Shown: positions 43,166 to 51,939, numbered from the stretch's first letter. The stretch is 64,000 bases of DNA from JBJGXI01 sp045635475 (GCF_045635475.1 NZ_JBJGXI010000017.1:1-64000), one strand, 5' to 3'. The notes: generated by a model from the sequence alone, not told the origin. A program made the numbers and translations.

Positions 43166-43206
43166 GTTACAAGTGTAACTCAATAGCTATAGTTTACGAC
43201 TGTAAC
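43166..43206 (-). promoter_or_regulatory. two operators of the BlaI-like repressor
   Basis: A perfect dyad GTTACA-AG-TGTAAC at 43166-43179 and a second, slightly degenerate GTTTAC-GAC-TGTAAC at 43192-43206. Both contain the TACA/TGTA core typical of BlaI/MecI operators. The second covers the promoter -10, the first lies between promoter and gene. Confidence 0.8.
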
Positions 43207-43219
43207 CTATTTTTGTCAA
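43191..43219 (-). promoter_or_regulatory. blaI-blaR1 promoter
   Basis: On the minus strand a consensus TTGACA (43214-43219), a 17-base spacer and TAAACT (43191-43196). One repressor operator lies across the spacer and -10. Confidence 0.75.
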
Positions 43220-43310
43220 TACCTTTGTTTTTATTAGATTCAGTCAGTTTCATGCTACTGGTATTACGCCCGGCAGGAAAGAAATGACGGGATTTTTTTA
43301 GCCGATAACA

Positions 43311-43336
43311 AACGCCTCTGTCAAAGACAGGGCGTT
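43311..43336 (-). terminator. hairpin after uvsE
   Basis: AACGCC / GGCGTT with an inner CTGTC / GACAG stem. It is ten bases after the uvsE stop; the following T-run is weak (TGTTATCGG), so efficiency is uncertain. Confidence 0.5.
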
Positions 43337-43346
43337 GTCCATAATT

Positions 43347-44300
43347 CTATACTTCTATTGCACCACCGTTAATTCGCTTATACGTCCTTACTTTTGCTAA
43401 TTCTTCAACAATCTTTAAAGCTGCTCTATCTTTCGCTTTTGCTTCAATCATAATATCTGCTGATTTGCCAAATTCTTTTAATACTTTTATAAAATCCATA
43501 GCAAAATTCAAATCAACATAGTCGGCATGGGCTCTTATCAACTTCTCTGATTTAGGAGAGGAAAGATGGAATTTAGGCTGTATTCCCGTTCGTTCCCAAG
43601 TTGCAAAAACCCTTGGTAACAATCCTTCCCATGCTCCTTCCCCTGGATTTGCCCAGTGATGATGAAAATCAAACACAAATGGTACATCGTGCTGCTCACA
43701 AATTTGCAACGTTTCTTCTGCTGTGTAGGTTTTGTCATCATTCTCAAGCGTTGTTTGCTTTCGTATCGTCTCGTCAAGCTTCACAAAATTATTGTTAAAT
43801 CTTTCAATTCCCTCTGGTTTATTACCGTAAGCACCACCAACATGAATATTAATGGTAGCTTTTTTATGTAGTCCCATTGCTTCGAGCATTGTATAATGAT
43901 AATCCATATCGATAATCGCATTGTCTGTAACGTGTTCCTGTGGACTTGTAAATAATGTGAATTGATTTGGATGAAAACTAACTCGCAAATGATGCGCTTT
44001 TACCAATGTGCCAATTTCTTTGAATAGATCGCCAAATGGTGTTAGATAATCCCATTTCACCTCCGGATGTGTGGCTAGTGGTACAAGCGAAGATGACATT
44101 CGGTAAACATCAATGCCATGTGCAATATTATAATGAAGCATTCGAATTGTATTTCTTAAATTTTTTTCTGTTGCATAATTCAATTTTTCCTGTCTAGCCT
44201 CTTAACTTTGCTTCTTCCAGTTCGTAAATGTTAACGTCTTGGAAGGTGAGGCCTCCCAGAGATTAAGTGCCGTTGAGACATAACCGAATCGTAGTATCAT
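43347..44300 (-). pseudogene. uvsE: UV-damage endonuclease gene with nonsense codon
   Basis: UvsE (UVDE) nicks DNA 5' of UV photoproducts. From ATG 44300, with GGAG upstream, the frame reads MILRFGYVSTALNLWEASPS, then KTLTFTNWKKQS, a TAA at 44202-44204 (codon 33) and EARQEKLNYATEKNLRNTIR in the same frame. The rest (317 codons in all) is intact: RVSFHPNQFTLFTSPQEHV, TINIHVGGAYGNKPEG, FVFDFHHHWANPGEG and IMIEAKAKDRAALK carry the metal-binding His and Glu residues. Both parts align with B. subtilis UvsE (about 320 residues). Translation restarted at TTG 44183 would lack the first barrel strand, so the product is probably inactive unless the stop is read through or is a base-call error. Confidence 0.88.
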
Positions 44301-44518
44301 TGTTCTCCAGCCCCCTGTCCATTGAGTATGTTTGGAATGAGAATAACAGTTAACCTGTCTAACCTAATTAGAAGTATATCTCTCCCATATTGCCTATTTA
44401 AAATTACAGTAAACGTCTCCTAATTTATTTTAAAGTAAAATACTAATTATTTCTTTAATCTTGCACTAACAAAAACAAGACCGCCAATTATGACGATCTT
44501 CTCTGGTGTTACTATGCC

Positions 44519-44635
44519 TTACTGTGGATTGCCTCTAGATGGTGATTTAGTTTTATTTCTTTTTTGTTCATCTGGTTTCTTCGTATCTGGATTAGTTGGT
44601 TTATAATTTGGTTTTCCCTTATTCTCACCTGCCAT
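44519..44635 (-). CDS. 38-residue Lys/Pro/Asn-rich small protein
   Basis: A very short gene with GGGAGGG six bases before ATG 44635. The product MAGENKGKPNYKPTNPDTKK, ending KSPSRGNPQ, is highly hydrophilic and basic and should be unfolded. Small proteins of this composition are common in spores of Bacillaceae, which is a suggestion only. It resembles in style, not in sequence, the 43-residue protein at 62227-62358. It is too short for most gene finders. Confidence 0.65.
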   Translation of the reverse strand: MAGENKGKPNYKPTNPDTKKPDEQKRNKTKSPSRGNPQ

Positions 44636-44748
44636 GTGAATCCCTCCCTATCCTTATATTGTTATTATCGTAACCTTTATGTATTGAAATATGCATAATA
44701 GTAGAGCCCACATGCTTGTAGACTCTACTATCATGTAAAATGGTATAG

Positions 44749-45024
44749 CTACTTGCGTTGTTCAGTTCCTTTCGATGTACCATTTCTTCGTTTCACCATT
44801 TCGAATAATCCCGTCGCAGCTAGTCCTGCAACACCACCCGCCCATAACCTTGATCCTAATCCTAAACTTGTTATTGGAAATGCTAAAGATCCCAACAAAA
44901 TACCAATCATCAAACTGATTAGTGGAATATAGTTTTTTTCCACATCTACTGTCTTTTTAACAAGTTGAACAAGTGCAGAAACAATTGGAGCTAAAACGGA
45001 TGCAAAAGATAACACTTGGTCCAT
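44749..45024 (-). CDS. phage-type holin (A118-like), solitary
   Basis: A 91-residue membrane protein. The N-terminal helix MDQVLSFASVLAPIVSALVQ, the basic loop KKTVDVEKNYIPL, a second helix SLMIGILLGSLAFPITSLGL and LWAGGVAGLAATGLFEMVKR with a charged tail match holins of the A118 type found in Listeria and Bacillus phages. Holins form membrane holes that let endolysins reach the wall. GAGGTGAT precedes the ATG. No endolysin or other phage gene lies nearby, so it is a domesticated or leftover holin. Confidence 0.85.
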   Translation of the reverse strand: MDQVLSFASVLAPIVSALVQLVKKTVDVEKNYIPLISLMIGILLGSLAFPITSLGLGSRLWAGGVAGLAATGLFEMVKRRNGTSKGTEQRK

Positions 45025-45171
45025 ATTTATCACCTCATAAGAAGTGTACGAGCGTCCACATCGAATGATGACTACAATATTGATCATGTCTGTTATCTTA
45101 TTTTGACTCAACATCCAGTAACGAAAGCTAGGTTTCATTTTCTCACGCTTTTTAATTTTTAATTACATTTT

Positions 45172-45286
45172 TAGCAAATGTCATAAAACTGGTTTTCAGC
45201 TATCCTCATCTATATATATTGTAATTAAACCGTTTCCGAAATCTTATGGATGTAGATAGCTGTATAAGATCATTATGAAATTGACT
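45172..45286. repeat. MITE-like palindromic repeat, copy 3 (inverted)
   Basis: A 115-base copy in the opposite orientation to copy 1. ATTATGAAATTGACT (45272-45286) is the exact terminal repeat, AGATAGCTGTATAAGAT the inner arm, and ATTAAACCGTTTCCGAAATC the inverted core. The other end is diverged (GCAAATGTCATAAAA). It lies between the holin gene and the DUF4317 gene. Confidence 0.78.
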
Positions 45287-45405
45287 CTCATCTAATCTTT
45301 TACATGTATTAATACTCTCTTTCTGATATGATTTACTAAGCACTGTATTCTAATTATCTTAATCAGCCATTTACCAAACAAATCAGCTTAGGAGTGTAAC
45401 CCTTT

Positions 45406-46593
45406 ATGAATAAAAAAGACATCGCAAACATTCGCAAACAATTTAAAGTAGATAATGAATTTATGAAAATGCGTGAGATATTTAATGTTTATATTATGAA
45501 AGAATCAAGCGAGATTTATCACTATGAAAGCCAGCCTTTTGAAATGCTAGATCAGGATCAGCAAGAGTTATTCATGGGGAATTTCAAAAAAGTACTTAGC
45601 GGTCAACTCGATGAGAAGTTATTTGAATTAAAATTTAAGCGGGATATAGAAAATAGCAGTCAGCTCATTCTTCATCAAGGCTTACTAGGTAGTGATGATG
45701 ATTGGCGTGAAAAAATGCTATTAATCGTAGAAAAAATGCTAAAAGACAAACAATATGAGATGGATCTCGTCGTTACATTCATCCGTGGTGAATATTTTAA
45801 GGCAATGAAGCGAACGAATGAAGAAACTGAGGAAAATGGACGAGATACAGTTTATTCTCACTCGTTTATTCTTTGCAGCATTAATAAAACACAGGACCCC
45901 AAAAAGGAGTTGCTTTTTGACTATGTCGAGAAGGAGTTCAAGTATAATATCGTCGTAAATCCTATCATTAATTTAAATCAACCAGTTGGTGGATTTTTAT
46001 TTCCTTGTTTCACCAATAGTGCTGCTGATGTTAATCATGTTTTATACGCAACAGCTAAAGCATTTGAACCCGATCACGAATTTATTGAAGAAGTTTTAGA
46101 TGCCGAGGAGACAATGACTGCAAAGGACGACAAGGCCGTATTTGAGGAAATTGTCAAAGATGTCACCAAAGATCAGTTGAACACATCGACACTGGCCAGT
46201 GTGTATGAAGAAATTCATCGTGTAATGGAAGATACAGATGAAGAAGATACACCGAGATTAGACTACAAAGACGTAGAACGAGTATTAAAAATGAGCGGAA
46301 TAGAAGAAATAGATACAGAGAAAGTCAAATCTTCCTTTCAACGCGTTGTCGATGATGAACAGTATGAACTGAAAGCAAGTAGCATCATCCCGAAATACAA
46401 CTCGAAATCTATCAAAATCGACACAAAGCTTGCCAAAATATCGATCAGCCCGCAAGATTTAAAATTTGTAAGACAGGTTCACCTTTCAGGGAAACGTTAC
46501 CTGATGATTGAAGTCGAGGAGGACACTGTGATTGAAGGGTTTCGAATGATTCCGGAGGCTTTTGCAAATAAAGCGGAAGAAAATACAGATTAA
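45406..46593 (+). CDS. DUF4317-family protein
   Basis: A 395-residue cytoplasmic protein of the DUF4317 family, starting MNKKDIANIRKQFKVDNEFM. Other typical stretches are IREIFNVYIMK-like MREIFNVYIMKESSEIYHYE, HSFILCSINKTQDPKKELLF and PVGGFLFPCFTNSAADVNHV. The N-terminal ~220 residues form a mixed alpha/beta domain, followed by an acidic helical segment and a C-terminal domain (about 310-385). No catalytic motif is known. It is widespread in Firmicutes, function unknown. The start has GGAGTG upstream. A single gene, followed by a gene for a Tyr/Pro/Gly-rich protein. Confidence 0.92.
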   Translation: MNKKDIANIRKQFKVDNEFMKMREIFNVYIMKESSEIYHYESQPFEMLDQDQQELFMGNFKKVLSGQLDEKLFELKFKRDIENSSQLILHQGLLGSDDDWREKMLLIVEKMLKDKQYEMDLVVTFIRGEYFKAMKRTNEETEENGRDTVYSHSFILCSINKTQDPKKELLFDYVEKEFKYNIVVNPIINLNQPVGGFLFPCFTNSAADVNHVLYATAKAFEPDHEFIEEVLDAEETMTAKDDKAVFEEIVKDVTKDQLNTSTLASVYEEIHRVMEDTDEEDTPRLDYKDVERVLKMSGIEEIDTEKVKSSFQRVVDDEQYELKASSIIPKYNSKSIKIDTKLAKISISPQDLKFVRQVHLSGKRYLMIEVEEDTVIEGFRMIPEAFANKAEENTD

Positions 46594-46678
46594 TTTGTAA
46601 TATATTGCACCATCGAAGTCATATCCCCCTTCCTTATCATATGCTAAAGAAACGTCGCATAGAAGAAAGGTGAGGTTA

Positions 46679-46978
46679 ATGACTTATAATGATTATAGCA
46701 ACAACAGACCCGTCCACGGTGGTGGCGGACATGCAAGTTGGGGACATGGAGCAGGGCATGCAACATGGGGACATGGCGGTGGCTATCATGGGCATCATCC
46801 CTATCACCCTTATCACCCTTATCACCCTGGATTTGCTGCTGGTGCGGCAACAGGATTAGTAGTCGGAGCTGCTGCATCCCCTGGTCCATACCCAGTACCA
46901 GTGCCTGCCTACCCTGCTTATCCGTATCCATACCCTTATCCATATCCAGCGCCGTCTCCATATTATCCACAAGGATGA
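46679..46978 (+). CDS. Gly/His/Tyr/Pro-rich low-complexity protein, possible coat protein
   Basis: A 99-residue protein from ATG 46679 with AAAGGTGAGG upstream. After a short head (MTYNDYSNNRPVHGGGGHAS) come two WGHG repeats, a HPYHPYHPYHP run, a short hydrophobic Ala/Gly segment (FAAGAATGLVVGAAASP) and a Tyr-Pro repeat tail (AYPYPYPYPYPAPSPYYPQG). Tyr- and Gly-rich proteins of this kind occur in the spore coats of Bacilli, where Tyr cross-linking is common. The His-rich part could bind metal. A strong terminator follows. Confidence 0.75.
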   Translation: MTYNDYSNNRPVHGGGGHASWGHGAGHATWGHGGGYHGHHPYHPYHPYHPGFAAGAATGLVVGAAASPGPYPVPVPAYPAYPYPYPYPYPAPSPYYPQG

Positions 46979-46981
46979 ACG

Positions 46982-47010
46982 AAAACAGAGACCTAGGTGG
47001 TCTCTGTTTT
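46982..47010 (+). terminator. intrinsic terminator
   Basis: Twelve-base stem AAAACAGAGACC / GGTCTCTGTTTT with a five-base loop, then TT. It closes the Tyr/Pro-rich gene. Confidence 0.93.
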
Positions 47011-47022
47011 TTGCATGAATAG

Positions 47023-47142
47023 GATTTATTTGAATACGTAAAACAAGCACAAGATTCTTATCATCTTACTTTCCTAGAATTACAAAATCCGGATCGACTA
47101 GTGTTGCAAATTGACATGTCTTACCTTGATCTTGTGATGTAG
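47023..47142 (+). pseudogene. possible gene fragment
   Basis: A 39-codon frame without start or ribosome binding site reads DLFEYVKQAQDSYHLTFLEL and then QNPDRLVLQIDMSYLDLVM before TAG. The amphipathic pattern looks protein-like, while the flanks are stopped. It may be the tail of a lost gene. The rest of 47011-47215 holds nothing recognisable. Confidence 0.3.
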
Positions 47143-47215
47143 ATTTGCCAATACCTTAACCACCAAAGTAATCACCTTGTGGCTCTTGATTGACTAGTAT
47201 CCCCATCTGTTCTGT

Positions 47216-49039
47216 CTATAGCCAACTAAATAAAGCCATTAACCGTGCCCAGAAGCCTTTCTTCTCCCCACTTTCTTCAGTTGCAGTATCTTCTTCATCT
47301 TTTGTAATGCTTTCTGTTTTGATGACAAATTGTACGTTGTTCACTTGCTTATTTTGCTCAGATACAAACGATACAGGTTCAAAATCAGACTTATCATACT
47401 CATCCATCATGGTATCGATCTCCTGCTTAATTTCCTCTGGCATATTCTTGGTGTTCTCGTTTAATTCATTTGTTCCTTCATGAAGTTCACCAACACCTGA
47501 CTCAAGGTCACTTGTGCCATCAGATACCTGCACTAATCCTGAGTGAAGCTCACCGTAGTTGCTTGAAAGTTCGGAGACTCCACCCATATAACCTTCTAAA
47601 CCTTTATGAAACTCACCGTAATTAGAAGCTAACGTTGACATACCTTCTTGAAGCTGTGTTATTTGACCTGCAACATTCATATCCTCAAATGCTTTTAGAC
47701 TACTGGAAATCGATGTTAATGTGTCTTGTAATGAAGTAATTGAGCCATTCATATCGTCTAAATGCTGTTCCAGTGTATGGAACGCTTCTATCACTCTAGC
47801 ATAATTTTCTTTTGCAATTATCGCTAGATTATATGACTCTACTAATTGATCAATTGTTTTTCTCTTCTCTTCATCGTCAATACTTTTATAAAGTTCATCT
47901 ATTTCCTCAGAAATATCAGCTTCTGGTATCGACTCCATCGTATCATCTAATTCTTTTAATGCATCACCGTAGTTTTCTTCTAGTTCTGATAACCAATCTG
48001 CGGTTTCGTTAAGTCCGTCTGCAATTTCAGGTAAGACATCCGTGATCTGCTTTAACTCATCAAGATTAACATCCATGTCACCCTCATTTAGAGAATTACT
48101 AATCGTAGTAAGAGAGGTCTCAATTGTTGTAGACGCATCAATTAAACTTGATGAATTAGAATCTAACTCCGCAATTCCATTTTGAAAAGATTTCGAACCA
48201 TTTTGTAGCTCATTAACACCATCATTTAATTGTGATGCACCATTCTTTAGATCAGAAACACCTGAATTAATACTAGAAATAGCATCACTCAATGTTTCTA
48301 TTTCATTTGTCATTTCTTCCGTGTCTAGAGAATCGATCGCCATGGAAGAAGGAACTCCTGAAATTTCCATTCCTTGCATTTCAAAACCTTTAACATTAGC
48401 GTTTAAAGTGAAATTACCTTCTTTTTCTGGCATCACCGTAAACGTTACTTGTTTATTTGCTCCGGCATTTGCAATAGATGCATCACCCGCAGTGACGTTC
48501 TCGAAAACATCTGCATCAAGCGTTAAAGATATCTGTAATAAATAGTTGTTATAAAAAGCATTATTTACATTTCCGTTTGCGGAAGTGTGTATGTTCATTT
48601 CAAATTGTCCATCTTCACCTAACAGATCTTCTGGAGCCACTGCTTTTCCATCTAACTGATAAGCGACAGAAATATCCCATGGTATAGATTTGTCTTGCAT
48701 GTTCCCTTGATAATAAAAATCGCCTTCTGGTGCGTCGATTTGCACCTTGTTACCTTCTTGCTCAATTTCGGTCAAATTAGTCAAGTTTTCAACATCGGAA
48801 TATGCACCATAGTCGACGATTGTTCCTGCTTTGGTAACGTCAAATATGTTGACCACATAAATATTTTTCTTTGCACCAGTAGCACTTAACGTGGCATAAA
48901 TCACTTCATCCTTTGAAGTAACTTCGCCACTTGTTTGTACCGGATCGTCAGCACTGGTGCTTCCACCGGACGCAGCCTGTATCGGATATGAAGGCAAGAG
49001 AAGCATAAACGCCAGTAGAACAAGTAGTTTTTTTCTCAT
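47216..49039 (-). CDS. secreted coiled-coil protein, YhgE/Pip-like repeats
   Basis: A protein of about 607 residues with an N-terminal signal peptide (KKLLVLLAFMLLLPSYPIQA). A beta-rich domain follows (about 40-230), then a long helical region (about 240-560) with the G-x-x-x-L-x-x-G repeats of YhgE/Pip proteins (VSDLKNGASQLNDGVNELQN and SELSSNYGELHSGLVQVSDG). A basic amphipathic end KGFWARLMALFSWL could touch the membrane. AAGGAG precedes the third ATG (49039). It is downstream of the MMPL transporter gene by about 110 bases on the same strand. Such proteins are thought to span the wall and help exporters; it probably partners the transporter. Confidence 0.85.
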   Translation of the reverse strand: MRKKLLVLLAFMLLLPSYPIQAASGGSTSADDPVQTSGEVTSKDEVIYATLSATGAKKNIYVVNIFDVTKAGTIVDYGAYSDVENLTNLTEIEQEGNKVQIDAPEGDFYYQGNMQDKSIPWDISVAYQLDGKAVAPEDLLGEDGQFEMNIHTSANGNVNNAFYNNYLLQISLTLDADVFENVTAGDASIANAGANKQVTFTVMPEKEGNFTLNANVKGFEMQGMEISGVPSSMAIDSLDTEEMTNEIETLSDAISSINSGVSDLKNGASQLNDGVNELQNGSKSFQNGIAELDSNSSSLIDASTTIETSLTTISNSLNEGDMDVNLDELKQITDVLPEIADGLNETADWLSELEENYGDALKELDDTMESIPEADISEEIDELYKSIDDEEKRKTIDQLVESYNLAIIAKENYARVIEAFHTLEQHLDDMNGSITSLQDTLTSISSSLKAFEDMNVAGQITQLQEGMSTLASNYGEFHKGLEGYMGGVSELSSNYGELHSGLVQVSDGTSDLESGVGELHEGTNELNENTKNMPEEIKQEIDTMMDEYDKSDFEPVSFVSEQNKQVNNVQFVIKTESITKDEEDTATEESGEKKGFWARLMALFSWL

Positions 49040-49156
49040 CATCATTCTCCTTATAAAGTGAAGCTTATATCAGTGGGGTTTTATTCATTCCCCTTTTGTT
49101 AGTTGAAGTACTTAGATTGTTACATTCATTATACTTTCTAATTGAATTAAACATCT

Positions 49157-51238
49157 CTATTTTGTCTGTTCTGTGTTGCGATTTTCACCGCGGAAAAAAT
49201 TTGCTTTCCACGTTGTTTTGTCAATAATTTTGTCAAAAATCAACAGCATGGCTGGCAGGAAGAAAACAACCAAGATAAAGGCAAGCAATGCTCCTCGACC
49301 AAGTAGTAACCCAATCGAGCCTACTATCGGATTGGACGAGGTAATCCATAAAATAAACCCGACACTCGATAAGATCGATGCAGAAATGGAAATGGAGAAA
49401 ATTTTCTGATCAATCGTCTCTTTTATCGCCGCTAGAGCAGGTAACTCTTTCCTTCTCTCCTTATAATCCTCAGTCAGTAAGATTGCATAATCAACTGTTG
49501 CGGCTAGCTGCACAGTACTAATAATTAAGTAACCAACAAAAACAAGTGAAGTATCCGTGAAGTACGGAACAGATAAATTGACCCAAACAGCCGTTTGAAT
49601 AGTCAATAATAGTACAACTGGAATGGAAATCGATTTAAATGTTACCAGTAACACAATAGCAATCGCAATAACGGTTACTAGATTAACAACCGTATTATCT
49701 TGTCTGACAATGTTTCTCATATCATACAAGGTAACACTTTCTCCAAGTGTATAGGATTTGTCACCATAGTAACTTGAAGTTATTTCCTTCACCTCATCAA
49801 TAACAGAAAAAGCAACTTCGCCTTCCTTATCGGTATCCGTGTATAAGGTGATTCGACTATAGTTGTCAGAATAAAATTGCTCTACTACAGATTCCTCTAT
49901 ATATTCAGTTGGTATGACTGAGCTAACCATATTTGGGTAAGACACAACACTTGTGATATGTTCCACGTTTCCAAGGGCATCCGTTAACTCCGTTTCCTTA
50001 GCCATATTGCCTTTTGGAACAAGGACAACCATTGGAGTCGAACGCCCAAATGCCTCGTCAATTTCTATTATATCGCTACCGACCCGAGTTGTTTCCGGTT
50101 GCTCTCCAGTACCATAAATAAAGTTCGTGTTACTTTGTGCCAAAAAGCTAGGTACAACGACTAGGAATACAAGGATTAAGCTAATAAATCTCACTTTCAT
50201 TACGGATCCACTAATCTTCCACGTACTTGGAATTAGCGGTTTATGCTCTGTTTTATCCATCCATTTATAGAACCATAAAGTCAGCGCAGGCAAAAAGACC
50301 ATCACACTAATAAAACTTAATACGATCCCCTTTACAAGGTTTATACCAAGATCGGACCCGATTTCAAAATCCATCAGTGTAAGTGCTAAAAAGCCAAAGA
50401 ATGTTGTTGCAGCACTCGCTGCGATCGCTGGAAATGATCGTTTTATCGCCAACTGCATAGCTTCTTCAACATTACTCGTTTGTCTTCTATAATGAGAAAA
50501 ACTATGTAGTAGAAATATAGCATAATCTAGAGATACAGCTAACTGCAGAATGGGACTAACCGATTGTGTAACAAACGATACTTCTCCAAGAAAGATGTTC
50601 GTTCCTAAGTTAATTAAAACTGAAACACCGATTGCAGTGAGGAAAAACACTGGCTCAATCCAAGAATTGGTCGATAAAACAAGAATCAAGATAATAATCG
50701 GCACGAGCAATGCGGCTGCATACATTGATTCCGATCCAGCCATTTTCTGAGAGCTAGCTGTATCAATAGCACCTCCGGAAACTGCATTTTCCTCACCAAT
50801 TAACTCATAAATCGCATCGGAAATCGAGACTTCATCTCCTTCACGAATACTTAAAGAGAAAAGTGCTTTATTATCCTTATAGTACGACTCAACTGTATCC
50901 TGATCTGCTAATTCTAATGGTGTTTTTAAATCTATTGCATCATCCAACCACATTACGCCAGAAACACCATCAATTGCTGCTAGTCTTTCTTTATACACCA
51001 ATGCCTCCTGGACGGTCACATCATGAATCATTACGCGTGCATTGGGAACGGACCCATCGAACTCTGCGTCCATAATATCCATAGCTTCTGTTGAAGGTGC
51101 ATCATCCGGCAAGTAATCTACCATATTGTAATTCACAGATACAAGATTCATTACGATAGCAGAAATTGCAGCTGCAATAAAAAACAAGACTACAATACTT
51201 TTTTTATGTTTAATCACCTGTGCTGTAAGATCTATCAT
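49157..51238 (-). CDS. MMPL/RND-family transporter
   Basis: A 693-residue RND-superfamily exporter with two halves, each with one membrane helix, an external domain and a bundle of five or six helices (first half helices near residues 13-33 and 165-330; second half near 365-385 and 520-680). MMPL proteins move lipids, glycolipids or drugs out of the cell with the proton gradient. ILQLAVSLDYAIFLLHSFSH and STVQLAATVDYAILLTEDYK carry the conserved Asp-Tyr pair of helices 4 and 10. ATG 51238 has AGGAGT upstream. A TetR gene is divergent and a YhgE-like helper follows, forming a regulated export unit. Confidence 0.93.
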   Translation of the reverse strand: MIDLTAQVIKHKKSIVVLFFIAAAISAIVMNLVSVNYNMVDYLPDDAPSTEAMDIMDAEFDGSVPNARVMIHDVTVQEALVYKERLAAIDGVSGVMWLDDAIDLKTPLELADQDTVESYYKDNKALFSLSIREGDEVSISDAIYELIGEENAVSGGAIDTASSQKMAGSESMYAAALLVPIIILILVLSTNSWIEPVFFLTAIGVSVLINLGTNIFLGEVSFVTQSVSPILQLAVSLDYAIFLLHSFSHYRRQTSNVEEAMQLAIKRSFPAIAASAATTFFGFLALTLMDFEIGSDLGINLVKGIVLSFISVMVFLPALTLWFYKWMDKTEHKPLIPSTWKISGSVMKVRFISLILVFLVVVPSFLAQSNTNFIYGTGEQPETTRVGSDIIEIDEAFGRSTPMVVLVPKGNMAKETELTDALGNVEHITSVVSYPNMVSSVIPTEYIEESVVEQFYSDNYSRITLYTDTDKEGEVAFSVIDEVKEITSSYYGDKSYTLGESVTLYDMRNIVRQDNTVVNLVTVIAIAIVLLVTFKSISIPVVLLLTIQTAVWVNLSVPYFTDTSLVFVGYLIISTVQLAATVDYAILLTEDYKERRKELPALAAIKETIDQKIFSISISASILSSVGFILWITSSNPIVGSIGLLLGRGALLAFILVVFFLPAMLLIFDKIIDKTTWKANFFRGENRNTEQTK

Positions 51239-51322
51239 AACCACTCCTTCTTGCATCAATATCTCCATACAATTATAATGACACTGTGTTGTTTTATCAA
51301 CAAACAGTTTTTTAGCAAACGT

Positions 51323-51352
51323 ACAGTATAAAACAGATAGCGTTTTCACTGT
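51323..51352. promoter_or_regulatory. possible TetR operator
   Basis: An imperfect dyad with ends ACAGT / ACTGT and inner AAAAC / GTTTT in the spacer between the divergent MMPL and TetR genes, 20 bases before the TetR start. The position fits an operator controlling both. Confidence 0.45.
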
Positions 51353-51372
51353 TGGATAAAGGGTGTGAAACT

Positions 51373-51939
51373 ATGTCAAACGAGAAGTTAGATCGAAGGA
51401 AAAAGTACACAAGAATGGTATTAAAAGAAAGCTTGATGGAGTTATTAAAAGAAAAACCAATTGCCGCAATCACTGTGAAGGAAATTTGTGAGGTTGCAGA
51501 TATTAATCGTTCCACATTTTATTCGCATTTTGCTGATCATTATGCACTGCTTGCACAGATTGAAGAAGAACTCATCTATGATTTGAATGAATATCTCAAC
51601 CAAATAAATTTGAACGCCGACACAGAGGCACTTCAAATCACCGAAAAAATAATCGAATATGTAGCAGTGAATAAGGATGTTTGTCAAATATTACTGAGTG
51701 AACACTTAGATTCTGCATTTTTAAAGCGTGTCGTTACTGTCGCACACGATTACACCGTTAAAAGTTTAATCGATTCCAAAAATTTGGAAGAAGACTTATC
51801 CAGTTATGCTAGTTTATTTGCCATATATGGAAGTATTCATGTGATCGAACACTGGTTAAAAAATGGCATGGACAAATCTCCTGGTGAATTGGCTGAAATC
51901 ACTACCAAATTAACGAATAACGGACTTAATGGATTGTAA
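51373..51939 (+). CDS. TetR/AcrR-family regulator
   Basis: A 188-residue TetR-type repressor. The helix-turn-helix lies at residues 12-55 (VKEICEVADINRSTFYSHFA), followed by an all-helical ligand domain with a C-terminal FAIYGSIHVIEHWLKNGMDK (TetR_C-7/DhaS-like layout). ATG 51373 has AAAGGGTG upstream. It is divergent from the MMPL transporter gene, so it most likely represses that exporter and responds to one of its substrates or to a membrane-active compound. Confidence 0.93.
   Translation: MSNEKLDRRKKYTRMVLKESLMELLKEKPIAAITVKEICEVADINRSTFYSHFADHYALLAQIEEELIYDLNEYLNQINLNADTEALQITEKIIEYVAVNKDVCQILLSEHLDSAFLKRVVTVAHDYTVKSLIDSKNLEEDLSSYASLFAIYGSIHVIEHWLKNGMDKSPGELAEITTKLTNNGLNGL

Noticed and set aside
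44749..45024. Prophage
   Set aside because: Only a holin is present; no integrase, structural or endolysin genes in the window.
46778..46962. Tandem short repeats as possible CRISPR
   Set aside because: The repeats are in-frame codon repeats of a protein, with no spacers.
46644..46970. Met/Asp/Gly-rich minus-strand frame
   Set aside because: Produced by reading the opposite strand of the HPY/YP repeats.
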